Assembly: GCF_020035535.1 (NCBI RefSeq) | Contig: NZ_CP083350.1 | Coordinates: forward strand, 3,048,501 to 3,112,500 | Length of the DNA stretch: 64,000 nt | DNA from: Ensifer adhaerens | Lineage (GTDB): Bacteria > Pseudomonadota > Alphaproteobacteria > Rhizobiales > Rhizobiaceae | Reading direction: 5' to 3' | In this document: positions 1-8,657 of the stretch, piece after piece | Layout of the letters: every line of letters starts with the position of its first letter | Numbering within the stretch: position 1 is the first letter of the stretch | Translations under genes and position numbers: made by a program | Notes under the pieces: generated by a model | Database searches by the model: none | Seen by the model: the letters and a program-made list of their open reading frames with translations, nothing else | Told to the model about the DNA's origin: nothing

Positions 1-919
1 AGACGGCCAGAAATGCCGACAGCGCTAAATCCAAACCTGCCCTGGCGCATACCTTCACCACGACCGATATGGCGAAGGTGTGCCAGAGATAGATGGAATA
101 GGACGCATCGCCGAGGAGCGTCGGCAACCTACGAGGGCGAAACCAGCCCCGGCTTTCGAGCGCCAGGGTGCCGACGACAAGCAGGACGGCCAAAGGCCCA
201 AGCACGAATTCGTCGAAAGGCAGACGAAACACGGCGAGCGCCGCAAAACCTGAGACCCCTATCGCGACGAGCGCCAGGCCGGCATTGCCGCCCTGCACCC
301 TGTCCCGCAGCCACAGTTCGGCAATGATCATGCCGGCCACGAATTCAAGAATGATCGGCCGGGTATAGGTCGAAAACAGCGCATTATCGGTGTCGATGGC
401 AAAGCCCAAGCCCACCAGCAGCACGAAACAGGTGCTGATCGCCAACAATCGTCGCGATCGCGGCAGCAACAACGTCAAAGCGAAGACGGCATAGAAGAAC
501 ATCTCATAGTTCAATGTCCAGCCCTGGACGAGAACCGGCCAGACCTCCCCGGTGCTCGGAGATGCTATCGGTACGAACAATAGCGATGCCACGACGTGCG
601 TTGGGCTGAGGACGAGATTGGGAAAGAGCCCGGCAAGGCCGCCAACGACCATCACTGCGGTTGCCAGCCAATAAACCGGCGCGATCCTTTGAACGCGGTC
701 ACGCAAAAAAGAGAACGGCGACATCGGCCGGCGCTCGCTGATCACCCACATGATGAAACCGCTGATGACAAAGAATATGTCGACGCCGGCTGCGCCGATC
801 GCGAAATGATGGCCAGTGCGCTCGGCCGCATGAAAAACGACCACGCCCAGCGCCGCAACAGCGCGCAGGTACTGGATCCCGTAGATTGTGCTCATCGAGC
901 CCCCGCTGGTCCGATCCAT
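1..919 (-). CDS. exoZ: ExoZ, succinoglycan O-acetyltransferase (3' end cut by window)
   Basis: Inner-membrane acyltransferase-3 family protein that adds the acetyl group to the succinoglycan repeat. The minus-strand reading frame is open to the window edge, about 306 residues; roughly the last 15-20 are missing. It shows the family's start (GIQYLRAVAALGVVVFHA), the segment VDIFFVISGFIMW and many hydrophobic helices. I chose the ATG at 919 because it overlaps the exoQ stop (TGATG) and has GAGGT just upstream; an in-frame ATG at 895 (MSTIYG) is the alternative. It is last in the exoY-F-Q-Z run, and the overlap suggests translational coupling with exoQ. Confidence 0.9.
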   Translation of the reverse strand, partial: MDRTSGGSMSTIYGIQYLRAVAALGVVVFHAAERTGHHFAIGAAGVDIFFVISGFIMWVISERRPMSPFSFLRDRVQRIAPVYWLATAVMVVGGLAGLFPNLVLSPTHVVASLLFVPIASPSTGEVWPVLVQGWTLNYEMFFYAVFALTLLLPRSRRLLAISTCFVLLVGLGFAIDTDNALFSTYTRPIILEFVAGMIIAELWLRDRVQGGNAGLALVAIGVSGFAALAVFRLPFDEFVLGPLAVLLVVGTLALESRGWFRPRRLPTLLGDASYSIYLWHTFAISVVVKVCARAGLDLALSAFLAV

Positions 920-2202
920 CAATACCTCAGCTGTGCCCCGCCCTGCGGCACGATCCGCGCCCTTTGGATCTCAGCCGAGCGCGCGTTCGGGCGGATTTGC
1001 GGCAAGGTCAGCTTGCCGGCGGCGAAATAGAGCAGGAACGAACCGACGTGGTAGGGGTTCATGATGTCGATCTCCACGAAAGACCGCACCAGCAGCAACA
1101 TCGTGATGCCAAAGAGGACCGAGGACTGGATATCGTGATCCTCCGTGAGGAGGCGCTTGATGTGACCGAGAACGGTGGTCAGCAGGATGCCCGAGAGCAA
1201 AACGAGCCCGATAACGCCTGTTTCGACGATTGCCTCGATGTAGGTGTTGTGGAAATGGAACCCCGAGCGCGTCGAAATGTAGAACTCTTCCCAGAGGCGC
1301 TCAGCCTCCGAGAAGCCCTGAACCCAATAGGCCTGATAGCCCACACCCACCATTGGCGAGGCCATGGCCGCCTCAATACCCTGCTGCCACAGATAGGTGC
1401 GCCCAGTCAGCGTCGAATCCTTGCCGAAAAGGCCAAGCACCAGATCGACGCCGCCGCCATAGACGCCGGCGACTGCGACCAGCGCACCGCAGATGACGGC
1501 GGCCAGGAACAGCCCCTTTCGGTGGCCGGGAGAGAGCATTCCGACGACGCGCATGCCAAGCCACAGCCCGATGATCACCGCCGTGGTCAATACGGAAGTG
1601 GCCGATTGCGACGCCAGCAGCGAATAGGCCGCAAGCAGCCCGACCGCGCCGGACGCCAGCAGCCAGGTACGTCGCTCGCCTAATGCCACAGGCGCAATGA
1701 AGGCGAAATAGATGCCCAGCGAAGCGTAGAAACCGAGCTGGTTTTTCGACGAGAAAGCGCCGACGAAGCTGTAGGTGCCGTCAAGCGGATCGAGATGGTA
1801 GACGCCGAAAAGCAGGGAATAGACAAGCACGATCCCGATCCCTGCGATCGCACCGCGCGTCAGCGTTCTGATGTCGATCAGACGCATGGCGATCAGCGCG
1901 CACACCACATGCGACAGATACTGGATGCCTGTGCGTGCCGTCATCGAAGGCGCCTCCGACCAGAAGACTGACAGGCAGGAAAAGACTGCAAAGCCCAGGA
2001 TCCAAAGACGCCTGCCGTAGTTGCCGAGCACGCGACGGTAGTCGACAAGGACGAGGGGCAGCCAAAGGGCGTAATAGAGCAGGATCGATGCCTGCCCGAA
2101 ACGCGAGGAATAGGCAAAGACGAAGAACGACAGCGCGATCGCAACGGTGCCATAGGAACCATTGCTGTCAGGCGATATCAAGCTCGACTTCGCAATCCTC
2201 AC
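919..2202 (-). CDS. exoQ: ExoQ, succinoglycan polymerase (Wzy-like)
   Basis: Polytopic inner-membrane protein of 427 residues, needed for high-molecular-weight succinoglycan; it acts with ExoT and ExoP on the lipid-linked octasaccharide at the periplasmic face. The sequence is hydrophobic almost throughout, about ten predicted helices. A Wzy/O-antigen-ligase-like loop region includes GRTYLWQQGIEAAMASPMVG (near residue 285), followed by FHFHNTYIEAIVETGVIGL (near 335), the short HNTYIE-type motif common in this superfamily. It starts 8 bp after the exoF stop and overlaps exoZ, so exoF-Q-Z are almost certainly co-transcribed. Length and position match S. meliloti ExoQ. Confidence 0.93.
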   Translation of the reverse strand: MRIAKSSLISPDSNGSYGTVAIALSFFVFAYSSRFGQASILLYYALWLPLVLVDYRRVLGNYGRRLWILGFAVFSCLSVFWSEAPSMTARTGIQYLSHVVCALIAMRLIDIRTLTRGAIAGIGIVLVYSLLFGVYHLDPLDGTYSFVGAFSSKNQLGFYASLGIYFAFIAPVALGERRTWLLASGAVGLLAAYSLLASQSATSVLTTAVIIGLWLGMRVVGMLSPGHRKGLFLAAVICGALVAVAGVYGGGVDLVLGLFGKDSTLTGRTYLWQQGIEAAMASPMVGVGYQAYWVQGFSEAERLWEEFYISTRSGFHFHNTYIEAIVETGVIGLVLLSGILLTTVLGHIKRLLTEDHDIQSSVLFGITMLLLVRSFVEIDIMNPYHVGSFLLYFAAGKLTLPQIRPNARSAEIQRARIVPQGGAQLRY

Positions 2203-2210
2203 GGTCGGTC

Positions 2211-3482
2211 CTACTGTGTCGCGAGGTTCGCTTGAACCTTGATCACGTCACCCGGCAACACTGGCGTGTTTTCGTCGGCAGCGATCTCGGCCGGCTTGCC
2301 GTCACGCTCGCGGATGATCGAATAGGCGATGACGGCATCTTTCGTATTGTCCTTCGACTGAGCCGCTTCTGCCGATTGCAGCAGGGCTTCCGCCATGAGG
2401 TCGCGGCTGGTGCCGAGCTTGATCTGCAGCGTGTCGAGTTCTGCCTCGGTGTTCTGGAGATCCTGCGCCAATTGCGCGTCCCAATCGTTGCGAAGGTTGG
2501 TCTCGTCCTGCGCCGCCTTGCTGACATCCTGCTTTGCCTTCAGCGAAGCCGTGTCGATGTCGAGCAAAGCAGACTGCAGCTCGGCCACCCGTTGTTCCAG
2601 CGACAACTTGCGCTGGCTGAGCGCCAGCCCCTTTTCGGCCAGGCTCTCCACCTTCTCGCGATCTTCAGCAGCCAGCTCCATCTGACGCTTCTGCGTATCC
2701 GACTTCTTTGCCAGCGACTGGATTTCGCTTTCCAGCAATGCCTTCAAGTCGGCGAGCGACTTCAATTGCAGCTTCTGCTTCCTGTCGCGGGAGTTCATCA
2801 AAGCCGTCTCGTTTGCAAGAAGCTTGTCGATACCCGGTACGCCCTGCAGGTCCTTCGGCAACTCGATGCCCTGCTTGTCCGCAATCTCGGCCTGAAGCCT
2901 GGCGCGCCGGATCAGCAGCCTGTTGCGTTCAGCCGATTGCACGCTCGAATCGCCATGGGCGTTGATGTAGTCGCGGGCGAAACGCTGGCCGCTGTCAGAT
3001 CGACGCAGTCCGCCGCCAAGGCTGATGGCCTTCAGTACCGTCAGATTGGGTGCGAATGGATACTCGCCAGGCTTTTCGACCTCGCCGGAAAGATAAAGCG
3101 GGCGATATTGTGCGAGTTCGACGGAGGCGGACGGGCGATCACGCAGACCGAACAGGGTCTGCATTTTCTCGCCGATCGCCTCCCCGACCTCTGTGGTCGT
3201 CTTGCCGGCCGCCGGCAGATCGCCGATGAACGGCAACGATACGGCGCCGGACGGTCCGACCGTGTACTCCCCGGTGACAACCGACCAGTCGCGTACCGCA
3301 CCTTCGGCGGTCTGCCACTCGGCGACGCGAATCTTGAGCTTGTCCATGGTGCCAAGCTGATAGTCCTCGGCGCCGGCTTGAGCGGCGCCGAGGACCACTG
3401 CGGCTACCAGGACCGTGTGGTGAAGGAAACGAGACACCTTGCGGGAAATCCGGGATTTCCCTGACGGAGCGTGTTTTTTCAT
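2211..3482 (-). CDS. exoF: ExoF, polysaccharide export/priming protein with periplasmic coiled coil
   Basis: 423 residues. A cleavable signal peptide (hydrophobic VLVAAVVLGAAQAGA, cleavage near residue 38) is followed by a polysaccharide-export (Wza-type) domain starting YQLGTMDKLKIRV and a SLBB-like part (PLYLSGEVEKPGEYPF, near 155). Residues about 210-345 are charged, heptad-like coiled coil. ExoF is known to be required with ExoY for the first sugar-transfer step and probably for export. It lies between exoY and exoQ; a 70-bp gap after exoY contains a GC-rich hairpin. No lipobox is visible, unlike the Wza-like lipoprotein further along the window. Confidence 0.92.
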   Translation of the reverse strand: MKKHAPSGKSRISRKVSRFLHHTVLVAAVVLGAAQAGAEDYQLGTMDKLKIRVAEWQTAEGAVRDWSVVTGEYTVGPSGAVSLPFIGDLPAAGKTTTEVGEAIGEKMQTLFGLRDRPSASVELAQYRPLYLSGEVEKPGEYPFAPNLTVLKAISLGGGLRRSDSGQRFARDYINAHGDSSVQSAERNRLLIRRARLQAEIADKQGIELPKDLQGVPGIDKLLANETALMNSRDRKQKLQLKSLADLKALLESEIQSLAKKSDTQKRQMELAAEDREKVESLAEKGLALSQRKLSLEQRVAELQSALLDIDTASLKAKQDVSKAAQDETNLRNDWDAQLAQDLQNTEAELDTLQIKLGTSRDLMAEALLQSAEAAQSKDNTKDAVIAYSIIRERDGKPAEIAADENTPVLPGDVIKVQANLATQ

Positions 3483-3507
3483 AGGGGCTTCCGTTAAAAA
3501 CGCCGAT

Positions 3508-3535
3508 CCCGCGATCGACCTTTTGGTCGCGCGGG
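3508..3535. promoter_or_regulatory. GC-rich hairpin between exoY and exoF
   Basis: Imperfect inverted repeat: outer arms CCCGCG (3508-3513) and CGCGGG (3530-3535), inner arms GACC/GGTC around a TTTT loop. It sits in the 70-bp exoY-exoF gap and could stabilise the exoY message or attenuate read-through; there is no clear T-tract on the coding strand. Confidence 0.4.
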
Positions 3536-3552
3536 CGCAAAGGCGTGGATCG

Positions 3553-4233
3553 TCAGTAGCTGCCGCGCGAGAAGCAAACGGCTGGAATGGTCTTCACGAC
3601 GATGGAGAAGTCGCTCAGCATGGACCAGTTCTGGACATAATGGGTATCGAACGCGACGCGAGCCGCGTAGGAAACGTCGTTACGTCCGCTGATCTGCCAA
3701 AGGCCGGTGAGACCGGGGCGCGATTGCAGGTAGTATACGGCGGCCTGGTCGTAGAGCTCCAGCTCGTCCTGCACCACCGGCCGCGGGCCGACGATGCTCA
3801 TTTCACCGCGCACGATGTTGATGAGCTGCGGCAGCTCGTCGAGGCTCAGCTTTCGCAAGACGCTGCCGACAACGGTGACCCTGGGGTCATCCTGCAGCTT
3901 GCGCGATGCGCGCCACTCCTCATAGGCGGTGGGATTGTTTTTGAGATACTCCTGCAAGATCCGGTCACCATCCGCCCGCATGGTGCGGAACTTCAGACAA
4001 CGGAACGACTTCCCGTTGTGACCGATACGGCGATGGCCATAGAAAATGCTGCCACCGTCAGAGAACTTGACGAGCGCAACCAGCATCAAGAAGAGCGGGC
4101 TCAAAAAGACGAGCGCCAGTGAAGCGGCAAAGATGTCGAAGCCACGCTTGGCAACACCACCCACAGGCGGGAGCGCCGCAGTCTCTGCGGCACTGAAAAA
4201 CGGCGGATTTGCCGATCGAGTCGCAGACTTCAT
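3553..4233 (-). CDS. exoY: ExoY, galactosyl-1-phosphate transferase (priming enzyme)
   Basis: 226-residue polyprenyl-phosphate hexose-1-phosphate transferase of the WcaJ/WbaP-like bacterial sugar transferase family. It starts succinoglycan synthesis by moving galactose-1-phosphate from UDP-galactose to the lipid carrier. Seen here: one N-terminal hydrophobic segment (about 33-55), then the family motifs KFRTM (81-85), LDELPQ (131-136), VGPRP (148-152) and GLTGLWQ (174-180). GGAG lies 8 bases before the ATG. It is the first gene of exoY-F-Q-Z and diverges from exoX, whose product antagonises ExoY. Confidence 0.96.
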   Translation of the reverse strand: MKSATRSANPPFFSAAETAALPPVGGVAKRGFDIFAASLALVFLSPLFLMLVALVKFSDGGSIFYGHRRIGHNGKSFRCLKFRTMRADGDRILQEYLKNNPTAYEEWRASRKLQDDPRVTVVGSVLRKLSLDELPQLINIVRGEMSIVGPRPVVQDELELYDQAAVYYLQSRPGLTGLWQISGRNDVSYAARVAFDTHYVQNWSMLSDFSIVVKTIPAVCFSRGSY

Positions 4234-4973
4234 AGAGATAACTCCATTTACGTTGGCGAATGGTCGGTCCCTCGAAAGGGCGCACTCCTATTCAAGAAAG
4301 AGTGTGTGGTGAGAATTTGTCTTTTGAGGGCGAAATAATGGCGGGTGCCCAAACGGCACCCCAATCACGAATATCACTGATTTCGAATATGTAATATTTC
4401 CATCCTGGCACCCGTTATATTATCAGGCGGCGAAGTCTTACGTACGGAACTTTCGTGTATTGTATTGGCGGCGTGCAATGGCGTCGCCGTAAAGCCAATA
4501 TATCTTGGTATCTGTTATGTTTGCCTTGACCTGCAAGAGCCGGGTTCGGCGCTGATAGAAATTGACAGGCATCAGTCTTTCCGCGGAAATGGTGCATTGC
4601 AGCAAGGTTTTGCGCTGCACGCGTAACGAGACACCGAAAGTTAATTTCGTAACAAAAGGTGATCTCAATCGTTACCCAGGCAGCAACCAAAAGACGGTAC
4701 CGCCATCACAAAGCGCCGGGAGGTGGAGAAATTGCCTTGAGATTGCCATGGAGTAGCAAGGAGCGAATCGTGGCGAGATCGAAAAATGGCCAATTTGATT
4801 CGCATGTTGGTAGCCTAAACACGACATAAAGACTTTGGAGGCAGAGTGGCGGCGGGGCAGCGCGGTTTTGACGGTTGAAGCGAAAGGGCGCTGCCAATAT
4901 ATTGGAACTCTGAGGAGGAAAGGCCGAACTCCGATGACCACAACGTCGACAGAACCGAGTGCGAGGTAGCGCC
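4234..4973. promoter_or_regulatory. Divergent exoY/exoX control region
   Basis: 740 bp without a credible gene; it is richer in A+T than its surroundings. On the exoY side the transcribed leader holds two tight hairpins: GGGTGCC/GGCACCC (4343-4361, 5-base loop) and CCCT/AGGG with a 4-base loop (4269-4280). Promoters for both directions must lie here, but I cannot assign -35/-10 boxes with confidence. In S. meliloti this interval is a target of the global EPS regulators (MucR and others), so its length is expected. Confidence 0.6.
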
Positions 4974-5258
4974 ATGTACGCACCGCGCGTTCTTGTGAGC
5001 ATGCTCGGCGCCCTCGCCGTATTTGCGATCGTTACCTATTTCCTAAACGGCTCGCTGGCGTCGACGCTAATCCAGACCATCCTATGCGCCGTACTGATGC
5101 AGGTCGGTTATTTCATCGCCGTGCTTTACCTGGTGTGGAAGAAGGCGCGCGAAAAGGAAAGACAGGCCGCCGAGATGGCGCGATTGGCCGGCGACGACAA
5201 GACAGCCGGCAGTGCGGCGCCGCAACGCCTCGATCGTCCTGGCCACTTCAATCGCTGA
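4974..5258 (+). CDS. exoX: ExoX, small membrane inhibitor of succinoglycan synthesis
   Basis: 94-residue membrane protein with two hydrophobic segments (about 6-27 and 32-54) and a charged C-terminal tail starting KKAREKERQ. In rhizobia the ExoX/ExoY (Psi/PssA) ratio sets EPS output: extra ExoX blocks synthesis after transcription, probably by acting on the priming transferase ExoY. I chose the ATG at 4974, which has GAGGT 8 bases upstream; an in-frame GTG at 4959 would place that ribosome site inside the gene. Position, size and divergence from exoY match S. meliloti. Confidence 0.88.
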   Translation: MYAPRVLVSMLGALAVFAIVTYFLNGSLASTLIQTILCAVLMQVGYFIAVLYLVWKKAREKERQAAEMARLAGDDKTAGSAAPQRLDRPGHFNR

Positions 5259-5478
5259 ACAGGCCCTCCCTTTCCGATCCGCGGCCCGCGAGACGGCCCC
5301 AGAAAATCTCATAGTTGACGCGTTTGCGACAAGATCGCCATGCATGGTCCGGTCGTCGCCACCCTTGGCGGCGTCGCGTGGCCACGGCTAGCCCAAAAGC
5401 AAAGCTACGCAGGAACCGAAGTGCCGCAGCGCCCGCAGATCCGCGCGCTGCCCGTGAGACACGATGCTGGAGGCCCTC

Positions 5479-6489
5479 ATGACCACAGACGTCTGCGTCA
5501 TCATCGCCGCAAAGAATGCCGAAAGTACCATTGCCCGAGCCGTCGCATCGGCCCTTGCAGAACCAGAATGCGCCGAAGTGATCGTCATTGACGACGGCTC
5601 GAGCGATGACACCGAAGGCGCGGCGCACGGCGCCGACGACCACAGCGGCCGCCTGACGATCGTGCGCTTGGAAAGCAATCGCGGGCCATCGGCTGCCCGC
5701 AATCACGCCCTATCGATCAGCCGCTCGCCGGTGCTTGCAATCCTGGATGCTGATGACTTCTTCCTGCCAGGTCGTCTCGGCCGTTTGCTTGTGGAGAGCG
5801 ATTGGGACCTGATCGCCGACAATATCGCCTTCATCGACGAGGCGGCAGCGACCGATATCGCAGAGAAAATCGAACCCTTCCAACCGCAACCCCGCCTCAT
5901 CGGCCTGATCGAGTTCGTTGAGGGCAATATCTCTCGGCGTGGCGTGAAGCGTGGCGAGGTGGGGTTTCTGAAGCCATTGATGCGACGCGACTTCCTGGAG
6001 CGGCATTCGATCCGCTACCGGGAGCCGCTTCGGCTCGGGGAAGACTATGATCTTTATCTACGCGCGCTCGCCAACGGCGCGCGCTACAAGATCATCCGGA
6101 GCTGTGGCTATGCCGCCATCGTGCGCAGCAACTCGTTGAGCGGCAGCCACCGCACCGAGGATCTCAAGCGGCTCTATGAGGCGGATCGGATGATCCTGGC
6201 GGGAAGCACGCTGGAAAGCGAAGCCGCGGTCGCGATCCGAAGGCACGAGCGACATATCAAGGACCGCTATCAGCATCGACACTTTCTCGACCTGAAACGA
6301 GAACGCGGCGCGATGGCTGCCGTCGGCTACCTCATTCAGCAACCCGATGCGGTACCTGCTGTGACCATCGGTATCCTTGCCGACAAGACCGAGCGCTTCA
6401 GACAGCCGCATTCGGATGCTCAAGCGGCCCTCGGCGGCGCCGGGGGGCTGCGCTATCTGCTGCCCGCCACGGCCGACGGGCAGAGGTAG
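5479..6489 (+). CDS. exoU: ExoU, succinoglycan beta-1,6-glucosyltransferase
   Basis: 336-residue GT2 glycosyltransferase that adds the sixth sugar of the octasaccharide. Seen: the GT-A start VCVIIAAKNA, VIVIDDGSSDDT, SNRGPSAARN and the metal-binding D-x-D in LDADD (90-94). I preferred the ATG at 5479, which has GGAGG with 5-base spacing; an ATG at 5464 overlaps that ribosome site. A 220-bp gap separates it from exoX, so it may have its own promoter. It converges on exoV across a hairpin. It resembles ExoO and ExoW, also in this window. Confidence 0.92.
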   Translation: MTTDVCVIIAAKNAESTIARAVASALAEPECAEVIVIDDGSSDDTEGAAHGADDHSGRLTIVRLESNRGPSAARNHALSISRSPVLAILDADDFFLPGRLGRLLVESDWDLIADNIAFIDEAAATDIAEKIEPFQPQPRLIGLIEFVEGNISRRGVKRGEVGFLKPLMRRDFLERHSIRYREPLRLGEDYDLYLRALANGARYKIIRSCGYAAIVRSNSLSGSHRTEDLKRLYEADRMILAGSTLESEAAVAIRRHERHIKDRYQHRHFLDLKRERGAMAAVGYLIQQPDAVPAVTIGILADKTERFRQPHSDAQAALGGAGGLRYLLPATADGQR

Positions 6490-6500
6490 TCATCATGCCG

Positions 6501-6527
6501 GCCACGGCACTTTCGAGGTGCCGTGGC
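6501..6527. terminator. Bidirectional hairpin between exoU and exoV
   Basis: Perfect 10-bp inverted repeat (GCCACGGCAC at 6501-6510, GTGCCGTGGC at 6518-6527) with a 7-base loop, exactly between two convergent genes. There is no strong T-run on either side, so termination may be weak or helped by Rho. Confidence 0.65.
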
Positions 6528-6534
6528 AGGACCA

Positions 6535-7482
6535 TCAGAAGTATGATTGACGCACGGCTGCAAGGGCCTCCTGAAAACGTTCCTTCCGTTCGGCAAGTCT
6601 TTCGTCGCGGCTCAATTGCGGTGTCGTGCGGATCGCCTGCCAAAGCGCAAGCGTGGAAGGTGCGGCGAGAACCTGCTTGGCTGCGCTGCGCAAAAAAGTC
6701 TGCCTCGGCTCGGTCGTTGCCACCATCACGTCATGATCGATCGGTCGAAGGTTCGGCGCCTCAGCCACCGTCTGCGCCTCGAAGTCCATGCCCCAGAAGC
6801 GTTCGCCCTTGATCATGGCTTCGGCGCGGCTCGACACCGGCACGTGGCGGGGTCGGTAGTGGACGCCGACGGTGCTTGCCCAGTCGTTCCACTTGAAGCT
6901 GTTGATGCTTTCCGATGTCGTCACGGCCACCCACGGCACGCGAAAGGCGTCTGCAAGGATCGCGCCATGCATCGATTCGGCGACGATGAGTTCCGACTGC
7001 GCAATCTCGCGGATCACACTTTTGGCTTCGCCGCGCGGATCGATATAATGCAGGCCGACAGTACCACAGGTCACCGGCCACATGCCGGCAATGGCGCTTT
7101 CCCAATGTGGCACGAAGCTGCGCTTGTGGAGCTTCGGCAAGGTCTTGAACTCCGGCATTTCCGCGACCATCACGGCGGGATCGACGATGCCAAGGTCCGG
7201 CGAAACGCCGATCTTCTCGGCGGTCAACGGCCCTCGGACGCAGCGGATGTCCCACTCCTTCGGATCGCGCATGTCCGGCAGGGTGCCGTAGCCGAAGCCG
7301 CTGCCGATAACGAGCTTTCGGATGCCGTCGGGTAAAAGCGCCCGGTTGAGCACGGTGCCGACGCCCACCAGCAGGATTTCCTCGTGAACGTCACGGAACC
7401 CCGGCAGCAGGAAATCCCATAGCCAAAGATTGAGGTCGTCGCCGAAATTGCCATGCTGAGATTCCCAGTAATAGGGCTTCAT
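6535..7482 (-). CDS. exoV: ExoV, succinoglycan pyruvyltransferase
   Basis: 315-residue polysaccharide pyruvyl transferase (CsaB/ExoV family). It adds the ketal pyruvate from phosphoenolpyruvate to the terminal glucose of the octasaccharide. Seen: N-terminal GNFGDDLNLWLWDFLLPGF, then LVIGSGFGYG, CVRGPLTAEK and the C-terminal LIVAESMHGAILADAFRVPW, in which the E-S-M-H-G-A motif is a family hallmark. Transcribed with exoW on the minus strand, 88 bp after it. Two more proteins of this superfamily occur near 28-30 kb but are only distantly related. Confidence 0.94.
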   Translation of the reverse strand: MKPYYWESQHGNFGDDLNLWLWDFLLPGFRDVHEEILLVGVGTVLNRALLPDGIRKLVIGSGFGYGTLPDMRDPKEWDIRCVRGPLTAEKIGVSPDLGIVDPAVMVAEMPEFKTLPKLHKRSFVPHWESAIAGMWPVTCGTVGLHYIDPRGEAKSVIREIAQSELIVAESMHGAILADAFRVPWVAVTTSESINSFKWNDWASTVGVHYRPRHVPVSSRAEAMIKGERFWGMDFEAQTVAEAPNLRPIDHDVMVATTEPRQTFLRSAAKQVLAAPSTLALWQAIRTTPQLSRDERLAERKERFQEALAAVRQSYF

Positions 7483-7570
7483 GGGCAGTCCCTTCTTTCA
7501 AGATGCTTCATGTGTCCGGATACCGCGCTAAGCGGCCTTGGTGTTCCTCCTCGAAGGAGCGTTGTTTTGA

Positions 7571-8536
7571 TCAATTTGATCGCGAAAACTTGCCGACGGC
7601 GAGTTCCAGCGCGCTTCGCAGGAGCCTCGGATCACGCAGGACCCAACGCGCCAGCAGTCGGAATTGGGGAGATTTGCGTCGCTTGAGCCGACGGGCCTGG
7701 CTCCACAGCGCCTGACGGCGTGCTGTATGCTGATAGGAGCGGATCGACGCGATTGCCGCGGGTTTGCGCGAGAAGCGCCCCTCGAGCGTTTCCAGAGCAA
7801 CAAAGGTGTTGAACTGCTGCTGCAGGAACTGTGGCGAATCGTTGTCGATCGAGTGGAAGATGTTGATGCCCTCACCGCGCTCGGCGCCCGCTTCGTCACA
7901 AAGCACGACCCGTTCGGCGGCAAGAATGCAGTCGCAGAAAAACAGGACGTCCTCAGCCGCCAGCCTCAGCGCCGCATCGAAGCGGATCTTCTCGAAAAGG
8001 CTGCGCCCGATCACCATGCAGGAGAGGTGCAGGAAGCTCCAGTTCTCGAGCATCACGTTGGTCAGATCAGGAATTTCGACGACCAGCGGCGCCTCCTGCA
8101 GCCTGATGACGCTGTTGGTTTGCGTTAGCTCGGCAACATCGAAATGATAGTAGAACGCATCCCCGCCGGTGATCGACGCCCAATAGCAGTCGGCGCCGAA
8201 GCGGCTCATGCATTCATAGGCATTCTTCAGATGATCCGGGGTCCATTCATCGTCGGAATCGAGGAATGCCACGAACTCGGCATCCTCGGGAACATGGTCC
8301 AACCCAGTGTTTCGAGCGCCGCCAGGTCCCTGATTGGGCTGCCGAATCACGGTCACGCGTGCGCGCTCCTGATCACTTAACGGCCCCAACTCCGCCTCAA
8401 TCGAATAGGGAGAACGATCGTCTATCACCAGGACATGGAAGTCCTGAAATGACTGGGCAAAGACGGAGGCAAGTGCCCGCCGGAGAATACCCGATTCCTT
8501 CTGATAGTACGGAATAATAACAGTCAGCTTCGCCAT
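7571..8536 (-). CDS. exoW: ExoW, succinoglycan beta-1,3-glucosyltransferase
   Basis: 321-residue GT2 enzyme that adds the seventh sugar. Seen: LTVIIPYYQKESGILRRALA at the start, VLVIDDRSPY, PNQGPGGARNTGLD, the D-S-D metal site in FLDSDDEW (92-98) and an E-D region (AAEDVLFFCD) for the catalytic base. It diverges from exoT; the 121-bp gap must hold both promoters. Gene order (exoW then exoV, facing exoU) matches S. meliloti. Confidence 0.93.
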   Translation of the reverse strand: MAKLTVIIPYYQKESGILRRALASVFAQSFQDFHVLVIDDRSPYSIEAELGPLSDQERARVTVIRQPNQGPGGARNTGLDHVPEDAEFVAFLDSDDEWTPDHLKNAYECMSRFGADCYWASITGGDAFYYHFDVAELTQTNSVIRLQEAPLVVEIPDLTNVMLENWSFLHLSCMVIGRSLFEKIRFDAALRLAAEDVLFFCDCILAAERVVLCDEAGAERGEGINIFHSIDNDSPQFLQQQFNTFVALETLEGRFSRKPAAIASIRSYQHTARRQALWSQARRLKRRKSPQFRLLARWVLRDPRLLRSALELAVGKFSRSN

Positions 8537-8657
8537 CTTTTCGCCCCTGCGGTTTCTCTAATAGAGTCTTGCGTGGTCTCCTCCCACCGGGTCGCGGCCT
8601 TATATTTAGCCCAGGTCCTTTGTCGGAAATCCTTCAAAGGCATCAAGGATGCTCTTT

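Noticed and set aside
1935..3464. 509-codon plus-strand frame opposite exoF and exoQ
   Set aside because: Antisense shadow; leucine/arginine-rich low-complexity translation, real exoF motifs on the other strand.
4415..4756. Short overlapping frames in the exoY/exoX gap
   Set aside because: A+T-rich, no ribosome site, no protein-like composition; treated as regulatory DNA.
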